Shown piece by piece: positions 26,984 through 35,797 of a DNA stretch of 64,000 nucleotides. How positions within the stretch are numbered: the stretch's first letter is position 1; the number at the start of each line of letters is the position of its first letter. Position numbers and translations under genes: made by a program. The notes beneath the pieces are model-generated. The model worked only from the letters and a program-made list of their open reading frames with translations, was not told the origin of the DNA and did not search any database. Source of the DNA: Leucothrix arctica (GTDB lineage: Bacteria; Pseudomonadota; Gammaproteobacteria; Thiotrichales; Thiotrichaceae); the NCBI RefSeq assembly GCF_003172895.1, contig NZ_QGKL01000026.1, forward strand, positions 1-64,000, read 5' to 3'.

Positions 26984-28285
26984 ATGCAGTCAAAGTGTAA
27001 AGCGTTTCGTGCTTCAATTTTACATCTACTCGGTGATCCTGAAAATGATTTGGATTCTGAAAAAATAGAGTATTGGGAAGATGGTTTACTTCTTATTGTA
27101 GAAGGTTATGTTAAATCGGTTGGGCCTGCGGAGGTTTTACTGAAGACCCTTCCAGAGGGGTGCGAAGTGATTGAGTATCCTAACCAACTCATCATTCCCG
27201 GCATGATCGATACGCACGTGCATTATCCACAGATCGATATGATTGCAGCCTACGGTGAGCAGCTGCTCACTTGGCTGGAGTCGTATACATTCCCAACGGA
27301 AAAACAGTTTTCAGATAAAGCACATGCAGCAGATGTAGCGCAGTTCTTTTTGAGTGAGTTGTTACGTAATGGAACTACCACGGCGCTAGTGTTTGGCACG
27401 GTTCACCCTGAATCGGTCGATGCATTTTTCGAAGAAGCGGAGCGTCTAGACTTGCGAATGATCGCAGGTAAAGTACTTATGGATCGTAACTGTCCAGAGT
27501 ACCTACAAGACACGCCAGAGCAAGGTTACGAAGACAGCAAAACACTCATTGAAAAATGGCACGGGAAAGGGCGTCTGTCTTATGCCGTGACACCTCGCTT
27601 TGCACCGACTTCAACGCCAGAGCAGCTGGCAAAAGCAGGACAGTTGTTAAGTGAGTACCCAGATGTTTACATGCACACGCATGTTGCAGAGAATAAAGAT
27701 GAAGTGGCTTGGGTTGAGTCGCTATTCCCAGAAAGTCGCAGTTACTTAGATGTATATCAGCAGCATGAGTTGTTGCGGCCACGTTCGGTATTGGCTCACT
27801 GCCTACATCTTGATGATGACGATAAAAAATGTATGTCAGACACTGGCTCAGCCGCAGCATTTTGCCCAAGCTCAAACCTGTTTTTAGGGAGTGGCTTGTT
27901 TGATGTTGCTGACTTTAAAGAGAAGGGTGTACGTATAGGCATGGGGAGTGATGTCGGTGCGGGAACGAGTTTTAATATGCTGCGTAACAGCAGTGATGCT
28001 TATAAGGTCACGCAATTAAGTGGAGGTAAACTGTCAGCGTTTCAGGCTTTGTATCTTGCGACATTGAGCGGTGCGAAGGCGTTGTATTTGGATGACAAAA
28101 TTGGAAACTTTGAGCAGGGTAAAGAAGCTGATTTTGTGGTGCTTAACTATGACTCCACACCTTTGATAAAGCGGCGCTTAAAAGCAGCTACTACCTTGCA
28201 TGATAAGTTGTTTGCTTTGATGATGCTCGGTGATGACAGAAGTATTTCGGCGACTTATATCAAAGGTGAGCAAGCTAAGTTTTAA
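26984..28285 (+). CDS. guaD: Guanine deaminase
   Basis: The 433-residue enzyme converts guanine to xanthine and ammonia. It is an amidohydrolase with the zinc ligands HVHYPQ near residue 76, MHTHVAEN near residue 229, LAHCLHLDD near residue 270 and MGSDVGAGTS near residue 321. The GEQLLTWLESYTFPTE stretch after the first His pair is a hallmark of GuaD as against other amidohydrolases. It follows the permease gene by 20 bases, and its product xanthine is the substrate of the divergently encoded XdhABC. Confidence 0.92.
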   Translation: MQSKCKAFRASILHLLGDPENDLDSEKIEYWEDGLLLIVEGYVKSVGPAEVLLKTLPEGCEVIEYPNQLIIPGMIDTHVHYPQIDMIAAYGEQLLTWLESYTFPTEKQFSDKAHAADVAQFFLSELLRNGTTTALVFGTVHPESVDAFFEEAERLDLRMIAGKVLMDRNCPEYLQDTPEQGYEDSKTLIEKWHGKGRLSYAVTPRFAPTSTPEQLAKAGQLLSEYPDVYMHTHVAENKDEVAWVESLFPESRSYLDVYQQHELLRPRSVLAHCLHLDDDDKKCMSDTGSAAAFCPSSNLFLGSGLFDVADFKEKGVRIGMGSDVGAGTSFNMLRNSSDAYKVTQLSGGKLSAFQALYLATLSGAKALYLDDKIGNFEQGKEADFVVLNYDSTPLIKRRLKAATTLHDKLFALMMLGDDRSISATYIKGEQAKF

Positions 28286-28433
28286 AGCACCAATACGGTT
28301 AACCTGTTTTTTAGTTGGCTCAGTAGTATTTTTATCTCTGAGCTTGTCTATTCATTAGACTATAGGGAGAGTAAAGACTAAGGATTAGTGCTACTCTTTT
28401 AGAAAATAATGCGTAGTCTAATGAGGTTGTTTC

Positions 28434-29288
28434 GTGATTGATCATTCAAATGGCATGTTTAAAGATGCCAATAATAACGACATATTTCACCAAGCTTGGT
28501 TACCTCAAGGTGAGATAAAAGCAGTGCTACTGCTGGCACATGGCTTAAGTGAGCATAGTGGACGCTACGGTTATTTAATCGATTCTTTAGTACCTCTAGG
28601 TTATGCCGTTTATAGCTGGGATCACCTTGGTCACGGTCGCTCAGATGGGCCACGAAAGTATATCGACGCATTTACTGACTTCACTGATGTCATGTCTCAG
28701 TACGTTGCTCAGATTAAACAACAGCACCCAGAGTCACCCGTGTTCTTGCTTGGGCATAGTATGGGTGGACTCATTTCCGTGAATTATCTGCTAGATCATC
28801 AACATGACTTTTCAGGCTTGATTTTGTCTGCGCCTGCGATTAAACCAGCGGGTGGCATCAGCCCTATCACCAAAATTGGTGGCAGAATTTTGTCTGCGCT
28901 TGTACCTACATTTGGTTTTAAGTCCATCAATGGTAAAGACGTTTGCCGAGAGCCAGAGGTGCTTGAGTCGATAATCAATGACCCACTTTTTGGTCACGGT
29001 AAAATTACGATCCGTTTGTTGGCTGAAATATTGAATGGTATGGAGCGAGTAGAGGCTGAGGCACAATCTATTACTTTGCCAATGCTTATTTTGCAAGGCA
29101 CGGAAGATCGTATTGTTGATCCGGCTGGTGCAGAGTTTTTGTATGAGTTGGTTTCTTCAGAAGACAAAACACTAAAAGTATACGACGGCTTTTATCACGA
29201 GTTATTTAATGATCCTGAAAAAGCGTTGGTGTTTGCCGATGTGAAAGAGTGGTTAGAAGCTCAGTTAGCAAAACAACAAGCTAGCTAA
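28434..29288 (+). CDS. Monoacylglycerol-lipase-like alpha/beta hydrolase
   Basis: A 284-residue serine hydrolase. The N-terminal LLLAHGLSEHSGRY and WDHLGHGRSDGPRKYI are typical of the monoglyceride lipase (Hydrolase_4) group. The nucleophile lies in FLLGHSMGGL near residue 109, the Asp in LQGTEDRIVDP near residue 227 and the His in GFYHELFNDP near residue 257. No signal peptide is seen, so it acts in the cytoplasm or at the inner leaflet. It starts with GTG after a GAGG. It probably releases glycerol and fatty acid from monoacylglycerols; ester or haloperoxidase alternatives are less likely. Confidence 0.85.
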   Translation: MIDHSNGMFKDANNNDIFHQAWLPQGEIKAVLLLAHGLSEHSGRYGYLIDSLVPLGYAVYSWDHLGHGRSDGPRKYIDAFTDFTDVMSQYVAQIKQQHPESPVFLLGHSMGGLISVNYLLDHQHDFSGLILSAPAIKPAGGISPITKIGGRILSALVPTFGFKSINGKDVCREPEVLESIINDPLFGHGKITIRLLAEILNGMERVEAEAQSITLPMLILQGTEDRIVDPAGAEFLYELVSSEDKTLKVYDGFYHELFNDPEKALVFADVKEWLEAQLAKQQAS

Positions 29289-29290
29289 AG

Positions 29291-29821
29291 TTATTTACTT
29301 GGAGAGTCTTGCAAAACAGGGTCTTCAAGTAGTAATTCAAACCCAGTCATCAGTTGTTTAATGTCGCTTTTCAATACGTTGACAACATATACCTGACGAA
29401 ACAGAGCGCTGGTATTAAATAGTATTTTGGCTTTGTCAGGGTGTTCGTCCATCACCATTTTGAATTCTTTTTTGTCGCCTAAGGTAAATATTAGCGGTGC
29501 ACCTATCTTAAGAATATCTATAACGCTAAGAATTTCGAGCTGAGTCAGTGGAAGTATTAGATCATTTGTGACTAGATCAAGACCATTGATGTTGTTGACC
29601 GTTTTAGAGCCAAGTATGGCTAAGCCAGCTTGTCTATCTTCTGCGTTCTTAGTGTCATTAATAATAACGGTGCTTATTCTTACATCGCCGCGACTGCTTT
29701 TAAATAAGGTCGCACTGATGAGGCTAATGACAGAGTACTTAGTCGATAGCGATGATGTGTATATGAGAAAGCCGATATAGAGAAGAATACAGCTAAGTGT
29801 AACGATAGCTAAAAGAGTCAT
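29291..29821 (-). CDS. Membrane-anchored hypothetical protein, 176 residues
   Basis: I do not recognise this protein. One N-terminal membrane helix (residues about 3-23, LLAIVTLSCILLYIGFLIY) is followed by a soluble domain of mixed alpha/beta character (ISTVIINDTKNAEDRQAGLAI; DLILPLTQLEILSVIDIL). It converges with the hydrolase gene, with two bases between stops, and lies downstream of aspS on the same strand but beyond the aspS terminator. It therefore needs its own promoter in the short 29822-29856 gap. Confidence 0.55.
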   Translation of the reverse strand: MTLLAIVTLSCILLYIGFLIYTSSLSTKYSVISLISATLFKSSRGDVRISTVIINDTKNAEDRQAGLAILGSKTVNNINGLDLVTNDLILPLTQLEILSVIDILKIGAPLIFTLGDKKEFKMVMDEHPDKAKILFNTSALFRQVYVVNVLKSDIKQLMTGFELLLEDPVLQDSPSK

Positions 29822-29856
29822 AGATATGATTCTAGTATGAAGGGAAGGGTGTTACG

Positions 29857-29891
29857 TAAAAAGTAAGGCAGCTTCATAAAGCCACCTTACT
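29857..29891 (-). terminator. Intrinsic terminator of aspS
   Basis: On the minus strand AGTAAGG and CCTTACT form the stem base, with an inner GCTT/AAGC and loop TATG, followed by TTTTT. It begins about 18 bases past the aspS stop. Confidence 0.75.
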
Positions 29892-29908
29892 CATTGTTTC
29901 TTCTAAGC

Positions 29909-31672
29909 TTATTCTGGTAACTTAACCTGAATGCTTAACTCACGTAGCTGAGCACGAGGCACATCAGCAGGAGCGTCAGTCAATGGGCAAGCCGCAGTCT
30001 GAGTCTTAGGGAATGCGATAACGTCACGGATGTTTTCCGTACCAGTAATCAACATAACCAAACGATCCAAACCAAATGCTAAACCACCTAGTGGAGGGCA
30101 GCCGAACTTTAGTGCATCTAGTAAGAAGCCAAACTTCGCGTTCGCTTCTTCTTCAGAAATACCTAGTACATCAAACGTAGTTGACTGCATTTTAGGGTCG
30201 TTGATACGAATCGAACCACCGCCCACTTCATAACCATTGATAACCATGTCATAAGCGTCAGACAATGCTTCAGCAGGGTTAGCAACCAATTCTTCAGCAG
30301 TACACGTCGGTGCTGTGAATGGGTGGTGAAGTGCTTGGTAACGCTCGTTCTTCTCATCCCACTCAAACATTGGGAAGTTAACAATCCATAGCGGAGCCCA
30401 GTCACCTACAAGTAGGTTAAGGTCTTTTGCTAGTTGCTCACGTAGTGCACCCAGTGCGTCGTTTACAACTTTCTCTTTATCAGCACCGAAGAATACGATG
30501 TCGCCATCAGCAGCACCAACGCGTTCCATGATGTTCATTACAACGTCATCTGGTAGGAACTTCAATATTGGAGACTGTAGGCCTTCAATGCCATCAGCTA
30601 GTGCGTTTACTTTGATGTATGCCAAACCACGTGCGCCGTAACGGCTAACAAATTTAGTGTAACCATCGATATCTTTACGGCTTAACTTGCCGCCTTCAGG
30701 CAAACGTAGCGCTGCAACACGACACTTAGGGTCGTTAGCAGGTGCTGAGAATACTTTAAATTCAACGTCTTTCATCAAGTCAGCTACGTCGATAAGCTCA
30801 AGCGGGTTACGCATGTCAGGCTTATCAGAGCCGAAACGACGCATCGCTTCACTGTAATCCATCTGTGGCAACACTTCAGGGAAATCAACGTTTAGCGTTT
30901 CTTTGAACAACTTACGAATCATGTTTTCCATCATGTTCATAACGTCTGCCGTTTCTACAAACGACATCTCAACATCCACCTGAGTAAATTCAGGCTGACG
31001 ATCAGCACGAAGATCTTCATCACGGAAGCAGCGAACGATTTGGTAATAACGATCCATTCCACCCATCATCAACAACTGCTTAAATAGCTGTGGTGACTGT
31101 GGAAGTGCGAAGAAGTTACCCGGATGAGTACGGCTAGGTACGATGTAGTCACGTGCGCCTTCTGGCGTCGCTTTTGTTAGCATCGGTGTTTCGATTTCTA
31201 AGAAATCGTTGTCTTCTAAATAATGACGCATGATTGAAGTCATTTTCGCACGAGTGCGCATACGCTGCTGCATTTCTGGGCGACGTAGGTCAACATAACG
31301 ATATTTTAGACGAACATCTTCGCCTACATTGTCGTCAAGTTGGAAAGGAGGAGTGTCAGATGCACTTAATACAGTGAATTCTTCGGTGATAATTTCAATT
31401 TTACCACTACGAAGTTTGTCATTAACTGTGCCTTCCATGCGAGGCTTTACAGTTCCTGTGATTTTAAGGATGTGCTCATTACGCGTGCGTTCAGCTAGTG
31501 CGAAGATCTCATCATTTCCAGGATTAACAACCACTTGTACAAGTCCGTCACCGTCACGAAGGTCGATAAAGATAACGCCACCGTGGTCACGGCGGCTATT
31601 AACCCAACCGCAAACAGTTACTTTTTGTTCTAATAATGTGTCGTCAACGAGTCCGCAGTGGTGGCTTCGCAT
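29909..31672 (-). CDS. aspS: Aspartyl-tRNA synthetase
   Basis: The 587-residue class II synthetase charges tRNA-Asp. The N-terminal OB fold starts [23 protein letters not shown]; the catalytic core shows motif 2 around [18 protein letters not shown] and motif 3 [13 protein letters not shown] near the C-terminus. The bacterial-type GAD insertion domain lies between. An ATG three codons upstream (31681) is possible, but the ATG at 31672 matches the family start and has GGA eight bases before it. It is divergent from parA and ends at a clear terminator. Confidence 0.95.
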   Translation of the reverse strand: MRSHHCGLVDDTLLEQKVTVCGWVNSRRDHGGVIFIDLRDGDGLVQVVVNPGNDEIFALAERTRNEHILKITGTVKPRMEGTVNDKLRSGKIEIITEEFTVLSASDTPPFQLDDNVGEDVRLKYRYVDLRRPEMQQRMRTRAKMTSIMRHYLEDNDFLEIETPMLTKATPEGARDYIVPSRTHPGNFFALPQSPQLFKQLLMMGGMDRYYQIVRCFRDEDLRADRQPEFTQVDVEMSFVETADVMNMMENMIRKLFKETLNVDFPEVLPQMDYSEAMRRFGSDKPDMRNPLELIDVADLMKDVEFKVFSAPANDPKCRVAALRLPEGGKLSRKDIDGYTKFVSRYGARGLAYIKVNALADGIEGLQSPILKFLPDDVVMNIMERVGAADGDIVFFGADKEKVVNDALGALREQLAKDLNLLVGDWAPLWIVNFPMFEWDEKNERYQALHHPFTAPTCTAEELVANPAEALSDAYDMVINGYEVGGGSIRINDPKMQSTTFDVLGISEEEANAKFGFLLDALKFGCPPLGGLAFGLDRLVMLITGTENIRDVIAFPKTQTAACPLTDAPADVPRAQLRELSIQVKLPE

Positions 31673-31871
31673 AATAATCATCCATTTTAAGGCTATACTA
31701 AAGAGCGAGAATGTTAAGCGTTGTAGCGAATTGACGCAAGTGTATTGGTAGTGTAGAAAGCCGTTCGGACCTTTTTTGTTGCCTTGTGTTTTAGGTGAGC
31801 TTGCAAGATGGCTGTGTTATTATGGAAAATGGTCAGAGCATCAACCCACTATTAGGAATTTGGGATAATCA

Positions 31872-32654
31872 ATGAGTAAAGTGATTGCGGTTGCAAATCA
31901 AAAAGGTGGCGTAGGTAAAACTACCACTAGCGTCAATCTAGCAGCGTCTCTTCATGCAGTGAAGCGAAGCGTGTTGTTGATTGACATGGACCCTCAGGGT
32001 AATGCAACAACAGGCGTCGGTTTAGATAAGCACAACCCTATTGCTTCACTAAGTGATGTATTGCTGGGTGATGTCAAAATTGACAGTGCTATTCAACGAA
32101 TAGGTGACACTCGTATGAGTGCGATTTCTGGCGGGCCTGACTTGACGGTTGCCGAAGTTCACCTGATGAATATGGATGAGCGAGAGTATCGTCTTGAGAG
32201 TGCGCTAAGAACGGTGCGTAATGATTTTGATTACGTGATCATCGATTGCCCACCTTCATTGAACATGCTGACGGTAAATGCGTTGGTTGCAGCTGACTCT
32301 GTGCTTATTCCCATGCAGTGTGAGTATTATGCAATGGAAGGTTTGTCTGCACTGATTCGTACTATAGAGACGATTCGTGAAGCGGCTAACCCAGATCTAC
32401 ATATTACTGGCTTGCTAAGAACGATGTATGACCCTCGAAGTAATTTGGCGCGCGATGTGTCACGTGAGTTACTCGAAGTCTTTAAAGACAAAGTTTATAA
32501 TACCGCGATTCCTCGTAATGTACGTTTAGCTGAGGCACCTAGTCATGGTATGCCTGCGCTTATGTACGACCAGAAGTCGCGTGGTGCATTGGCTTATTTA
32601 GCCTTGGCCGCTGAGATTTTGAGAAAGGAAGCATCCCGTAAAGTTGCAGCTTGA
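31872..32654 (+). CDS. parA: ParA-family chromosome partition ATPase
   Basis: A 260-residue Walker-type ATPase with deviant Walker A KGGVGKTTTSVNLAA (residues 11-25), the SLLIDMDPQGNATTG segment and YVIIDCPPSLNMLT. The short form without an N-terminal helix-turn-helix matches chromosomal Soj/ParA. It moves ParB-bound origin regions by dynamic nucleoid binding. It is followed directly by parB. Unlike in many proteobacteria, the gidA/rsmG genes are not next to it in this window; aspS is divergent upstream. Confidence 0.9.
   Translation: MSKVIAVANQKGGVGKTTTSVNLAASLHAVKRSVLLIDMDPQGNATTGVGLDKHNPIASLSDVLLGDVKIDSAIQRIGDTRMSAISGGPDLTVAEVHLMNMDEREYRLESALRTVRNDFDYVIIDCPPSLNMLTVNALVAADSVLIPMQCEYYAMEGLSALIRTIETIREAANPDLHITGLLRTMYDPRSNLARDVSRELLEVFKDKVYNTAIPRNVRLAEAPSHGMPALMYDQKSRGALAYLALAAEILRKEASRKVAA
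32456..32471. promoter_or_regulatory. parS-like site inside parA
   Basis: The 16 bases TGTGTCACGTGAGTTA keep the TCACGTGA core and match the consensus ParB-binding site (TGTTTCACGTGAAACA) at 12 of 16 positions. It lies within parA codons, where the protein reads DVSREL. Chromosomal parS sites often lie in or near parAB, but this copy is imperfect, so binding is uncertain. Confidence 0.35.
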
Positions 32655-32668
32655 TGGAAGGACAAAAA

Positions 32669-33535
32669 ATGGTAAAAAAATCAGGGTTGGGCGACCGTGG
32701 TCTGAATATGTTGTTGAGTTCAGGCTCTGCCAATAAAACAGAAAATGATGATGGTGTACTTAAGAAGCTGCCGGTAGAGAAGATTTGTCGTGGTGAGTAT
32801 CAGCCACGTATAAATATTGATCCCGATGCTTTGCAGGAACTATCTGAGTCTATTAAAGCTCAAGGTTTGATCCAGCCTATTATCGTGCGTCGCCTAGATG
32901 ATGGTCGTTACGAGCTGATCGCAGGTGAGCGCCGCTGGCGTGCTGCACAGATGGTTGGAATGCATGAGATTCAAGCGCTAGTGCGTCGTATTCCTAATAA
33001 GACAGTGGCAGCAATGTCATTGATCGAGAATATTCAGCGTGAAGACTTAAATCCTTTAGAAGAAGCTCAAGCGATTAATCGTTTGATTCTTGAGTTTGGT
33101 TTAACGCATCAACAAACAGCCGAGTCGATTGGTCGTTCACGTTCGGCGATTAGTAATGCATTGCGTTTGCTAGATTTAGAGCCTGAAACGAAGTCTATGC
33201 TCGACTCTAAGCAATTAAATATGGGGCACGCGCGTGCTTTGTTGATGCTTAAAGGACGCGTTCAGGTTGAGACGGCTGCTAAAGTTGCGTCACGCCAAAT
33301 GTCTGTTAGAGACACTGAAAAACTGGTTAAACAAATTTTGGAAGAGCAGTCCGGTGGTGAAAAGTCGAAAAATGCCCCTAAAAAGTCTATTGAAGTGCGA
33401 AAATTAGAGCAAGATTTGGCGGACCGTCTTGGTTCAAACGTGGAAATTCAGTATAACAGTCGAGGTAAAGGTAAGCTGGTTATTGCTTATAGTAACCTTG
33501 ATGAGTTAGATGGTATTTTATCGCATATTCAATAA
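32669..33535 (+). CDS. parB: ParB-family chromosome partition protein
   Basis: A 288-residue CTP-dependent DNA clamp. The N-terminal box is VEKICRGEYQPRINIDPDALQEL, then LIAGERRWRAAQMVG and LIENIQREDLNPLEEAQA, followed by the helix-turn-helix TAESIGRSRSAISNALRLL and a C-terminal dimer domain. The open frame reaches back to a TTG overlapping the parA stop, but the ATG at 32669 has a strong GGAAGGA ribosome site and starts the conserved MVKKSGLG sequence. Operon with parA. Confidence 0.9.
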   Translation: MVKKSGLGDRGLNMLLSSGSANKTENDDGVLKKLPVEKICRGEYQPRINIDPDALQELSESIKAQGLIQPIIVRRLDDGRYELIAGERRWRAAQMVGMHEIQALVRRIPNKTVAAMSLIENIQREDLNPLEEAQAINRLILEFGLTHQQTAESIGRSRSAISNALRLLDLEPETKSMLDSKQLNMGHARALLMLKGRVQVETAAKVASRQMSVRDTEKLVKQILEEQSGGEKSKNAPKKSIEVRKLEQDLADRLGSNVEIQYNSRGKGKLVIAYSNLDELDGILSHIQ

Positions 33536-33547
33536 CCTATGGCGATT

Positions 33548-33575
33548 TTGGTTAACTAATGTTCTAGTTAACCAA
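33548..33575. other. Perfect inverted repeat after parB
   Basis: An 11-base perfect stem (TTGGTTAACTA / TAGTTAACCAA) with a 6-base loop lies 12 bases after the parB stop. No T-run follows. It may act as an mRNA 3' stabiliser together with the terminator just downstream. Confidence 0.45.
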
Positions 33576-33599
33576 GATTAATTGAGTAACTGGGTAGAG

Positions 33600-33625
33600 C
33601 GCACCATCTCGGTGCGATGTTTTTA
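33600..33625 (+). terminator. Intrinsic terminator of parAB
   Basis: A 6-base GC-rich stem (CGCACC / GGTGCG) with a 5-base loop is followed by ATGTTTTT. It lies about 65 bases past parB. Confidence 0.65.
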
Positions 33626-33727
33626 GCGGTAAAAAGTGTCAATAAATCTATTGCTTTATAAGGGCATATGGTATTCAATTAAATCTCTAGTCAGCCGCAG
33701 ACGCGGCATTTTTCCAAGAGAAGTAAT

Positions 33728-33937
33728 ATGTCAAATTCAGTACAAGGCACGGTAAAGTGGTTCAATGATGAGAAAGGTTTTGGTTTCATCGAGCAAGAAG
33801 GCGGTAAGGATGTATTCGTACATTTTTCTGCAATCAACGGCGACGGCCGTAAGACTCTTCATGATGGCCAGCGTGTCACAATGGAAGTAACTCAGGGTCA
33901 GAAAGGCCCACAAGCAGAAAATGTTACTCCACTGTAA
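33728..33937 (+). CDS. Cold-shock domain protein (CspA family)
   Basis: The 69-residue single cold-shock domain has RNP1-like KGFGFIEQ and RNP2-like DVFVHFSAI motifs, the full length of a CspA family protein. It binds single-stranded RNA and DNA and acts as an RNA chaperone or antiterminator. AAGAGAAGT precedes the ATG. The parAB terminator lies about 100 bases upstream, leaving a leader of up to 100 bases, as is common for cold-shock genes. Which paralogue (CspA, C, D or E) cannot be told from this sequence. Confidence 0.92.
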   Translation: MSNSVQGTVKWFNDEKGFGFIEQEGGKDVFVHFSAINGDGRKTLHDGQRVTMEVTQGQKGPQAENVTPL

Positions 33938-33952
33938 TCGAATTCTGTAATC

Positions 33953-33982
33953 AAAAAGGGGAGCCAATTGGCTCCCCTTTTT
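33953..33982. terminator. Bidirectional terminator between the cold-shock gene and suhB
   Basis: A perfect 30-base palindrome: A5, then GGGGAGCC, AATT, GGCTCCCC and T5. It serves both the plus-strand cold-shock gene and the minus-strand suhB. Confidence 0.95.
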
Positions 33983-34014
33983 GTATCTAGCGTTTAGAGA
34001 TCAAGCCTGAATTA

Positions 34015-34869
34015 TTATTCAGACTTCCCTTTCAACGAAAGCTTAGCTTTAACATCAGTACTTTCAGTTTCAACGGCAATGGTTACGCCATTTAAGCGCT
34101 GTAACATTTCTTTGAATACTTTTGGGCTACCTGCAACAACATTACCTGTTTGCATTTGCGTGTTGCCACCTTGCATGTCACTTGATAATCCGCCAGCTTC
34201 TTGAATGATCAATAGGCCTGCTGCGATATCCCAAGGTTTTAGATCAAACTCCCAGAAACCATCATAACGGCCTGCTGCTACGTAAGCTAGGTCTAGCGAT
34301 GCTGCGCCTTGACGACGTACGCCTGCTGTACCAGGAAGAAGGGCCTTAACCGTATCGAGGTAAGTGTCTAGGTACTTCATGTGGCTCTCACGGTATGGAA
34401 TACCCGTTGAAAGCAGAGCGCCTGACATAGAGCGACGTGCGCCTACGCGAATACGTTTGTTGTTCAAACGTGCGCCATCACCACGACTTGCAGTGAATAA
34501 CTCATCGCGAATCGGATCATAGATGACAGCTTGTTCTAGGCGACCTCTGTAGGTAAGCGCGATAGATACTGCAAAATGAGGTACGCCACGAAGGAAATTA
34601 GTAGTACCATCCAGCGGGTCGATTATCCATTGATAATCAGCGTCTGGATTGATGATCTCTTCACTTTCTTCGCCAAGGAAGCCGTGATCAGGGTAGGCGC
34701 GTTGTAATGCCCCAATGATGTCAGCTTCAACAGTACGATCTACTTCAGACACAAAATCGTTAAGCTCTTTGCTCTCGATAGTGAGTTGATCTAGACGCTC
34801 AGTTTGTTGGTGAATGTATTTTCCTGCTTTTAAAGCAGCCGCTGTAGCGGTATTAAGCATTGGGTGCAT
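34015..34869 (-). CDS. suhB: Inositol-1-monophosphatase family protein SuhB
   Basis: A 284-residue enzyme of the IMPase family, which in enterobacteria also takes part in rRNA transcription antitermination. Metal-site motifs are GEESEE near residue 69, WIIDPLDGTTNFLRG near residue 85 and FDLKPWDIAAGLLI near residue 215. A longer frame reaches 34995, but the ATG at 34869 begins MHPMLNTATAAALKAG, the family's conserved start, so the upstream part is not coding. It is divergent from trmJ, with 50 bases between the starts. Confidence 0.92.
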   Translation of the reverse strand: MHPMLNTATAAALKAGKYIHQQTERLDQLTIESKELNDFVSEVDRTVEADIIGALQRAYPDHGFLGEESEEIINPDADYQWIIDPLDGTTNFLRGVPHFAVSIALTYRGRLEQAVIYDPIRDELFTASRGDGARLNNKRIRVGARRSMSGALLSTGIPYRESHMKYLDTYLDTVKALLPGTAGVRRQGAASLDLAYVAAGRYDGFWEFDLKPWDIAAGLLIIQEAGGLSSDMQGGNTQMQTGNVVAGSPKVFKEMLQRLNGVTIAVETESTDVKAKLSLKGKSE

Positions 34870-34919
34870 GGTATTTGACTTTTTTAAACAACATTGATTG
34901 GCGCGCAGGATAGCAGATA

Positions 34920-35699
34920 ATGAGCTTGAGCAATATACGAATCGTATTAATTCAAACATCTCACCCCGGAAATATTGGTGCAGCAGCACGGGCAATGAAA
35001 ACTATGGGGTTGAGTGACTTATGTTTAGTCAATCCGGTGAAATACCCAGACCCTCAGGCGGACGCAATGGCTTCGGGTGCTGATGACGTTTTAAATGGGG
35101 CAACGGTGGTCTCCAGTTTGTCGGAGGCAGTCGCAGACTGTCAGCATATCATTGGCACTAGTGCTCGTTCACAGCGTACATTGCGCTGGAGTTTATTGAC
35201 GCCGCGAGCTTGTGGTGAGTTTGCTGCAAAAAGTGCGCAGACTCAAAAGGTCGCGATTGTGTTTGGTCGTGAACGCACCGGCTTGACTAACGAAGAGTTG
35301 GAGTTGTGTCACCAGTTGGTACATATTCCTAGTAACCCTGACTATAGTTCTTTGAATGTGGCATCCGCTGTGCAGATTTTGAGTTATGAGAGCCGAGTAG
35401 GGCATCTTGCTCTGACTGAGGGTGGAGCAGAGCAATCAGCGAGTCAGGAAGCTGACGCTGAGGTATTGGGTGAAGAAATTGTTAGTGCGGCGGACATGGA
35501 CGGGTTTTATCACCAGTTAGAAGCGTTGATGGTTGAGACTGAGTTCTTAAATCCAGATGATCCGCGTTATTTGATGCGTCGCATGCGTCGCATGTATGGA
35601 CGCATTAATGTGACACGTAGTGAGTTGAATTTGCTGCGTGGTTCGTTATCTGCATTTCAAGGGCGTAAGTTACAGCGTCGTAAGACAGAGCAGGACTAA
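34920..35699 (+). CDS. trmJ: tRNA (cytidine/uridine-2'-O-)-methyltransferase TrmJ
   Basis: A 259-residue SPOUT methyltransferase that 2'-O-methylates position 32 of several tRNAs. Conserved motifs are SHPGNIGAAARAMKTMGL (residues 14-31), VFGRERTGLTNEEL near residue 117 and IPSNPDYSSLNVASAVQIL near residue 140, forming the knotted SAM site. The C-terminal extension with RMRRMYGRINVTRSELNLLRG is typical of TrmJ. The gene is divergent from suhB, the arrangement common in gammaproteobacteria. Confidence 0.93.
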   Translation: MSLSNIRIVLIQTSHPGNIGAAARAMKTMGLSDLCLVNPVKYPDPQADAMASGADDVLNGATVVSSLSEAVADCQHIIGTSARSQRTLRWSLLTPRACGEFAAKSAQTQKVAIVFGRERTGLTNEELELCHQLVHIPSNPDYSSLNVASAVQILSYESRVGHLALTEGGAEQSASQEADAEVLGEEIVSAADMDGFYHQLEALMVETEFLNPDDPRYLMRRMRRMYGRINVTRSELNLLRGSLSAFQGRKLQRRKTEQD

Positions 35700-35797
35700 T
35701 CACGAGTTGAGAGGCTTATCACTTGATTGGCTGTAAATGTTAGGTAAGATGCTGCGATATTATTAAAGTGTTTAGTCTAAAGCGATAGGATTAATTG

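Noticed and set aside
28286-28433. Possible purine riboswitch after guanine deaminase
   Set aside because: No paired structure with the conserved purine-riboswitch loops could be made out, and the downstream gene is a lipase.
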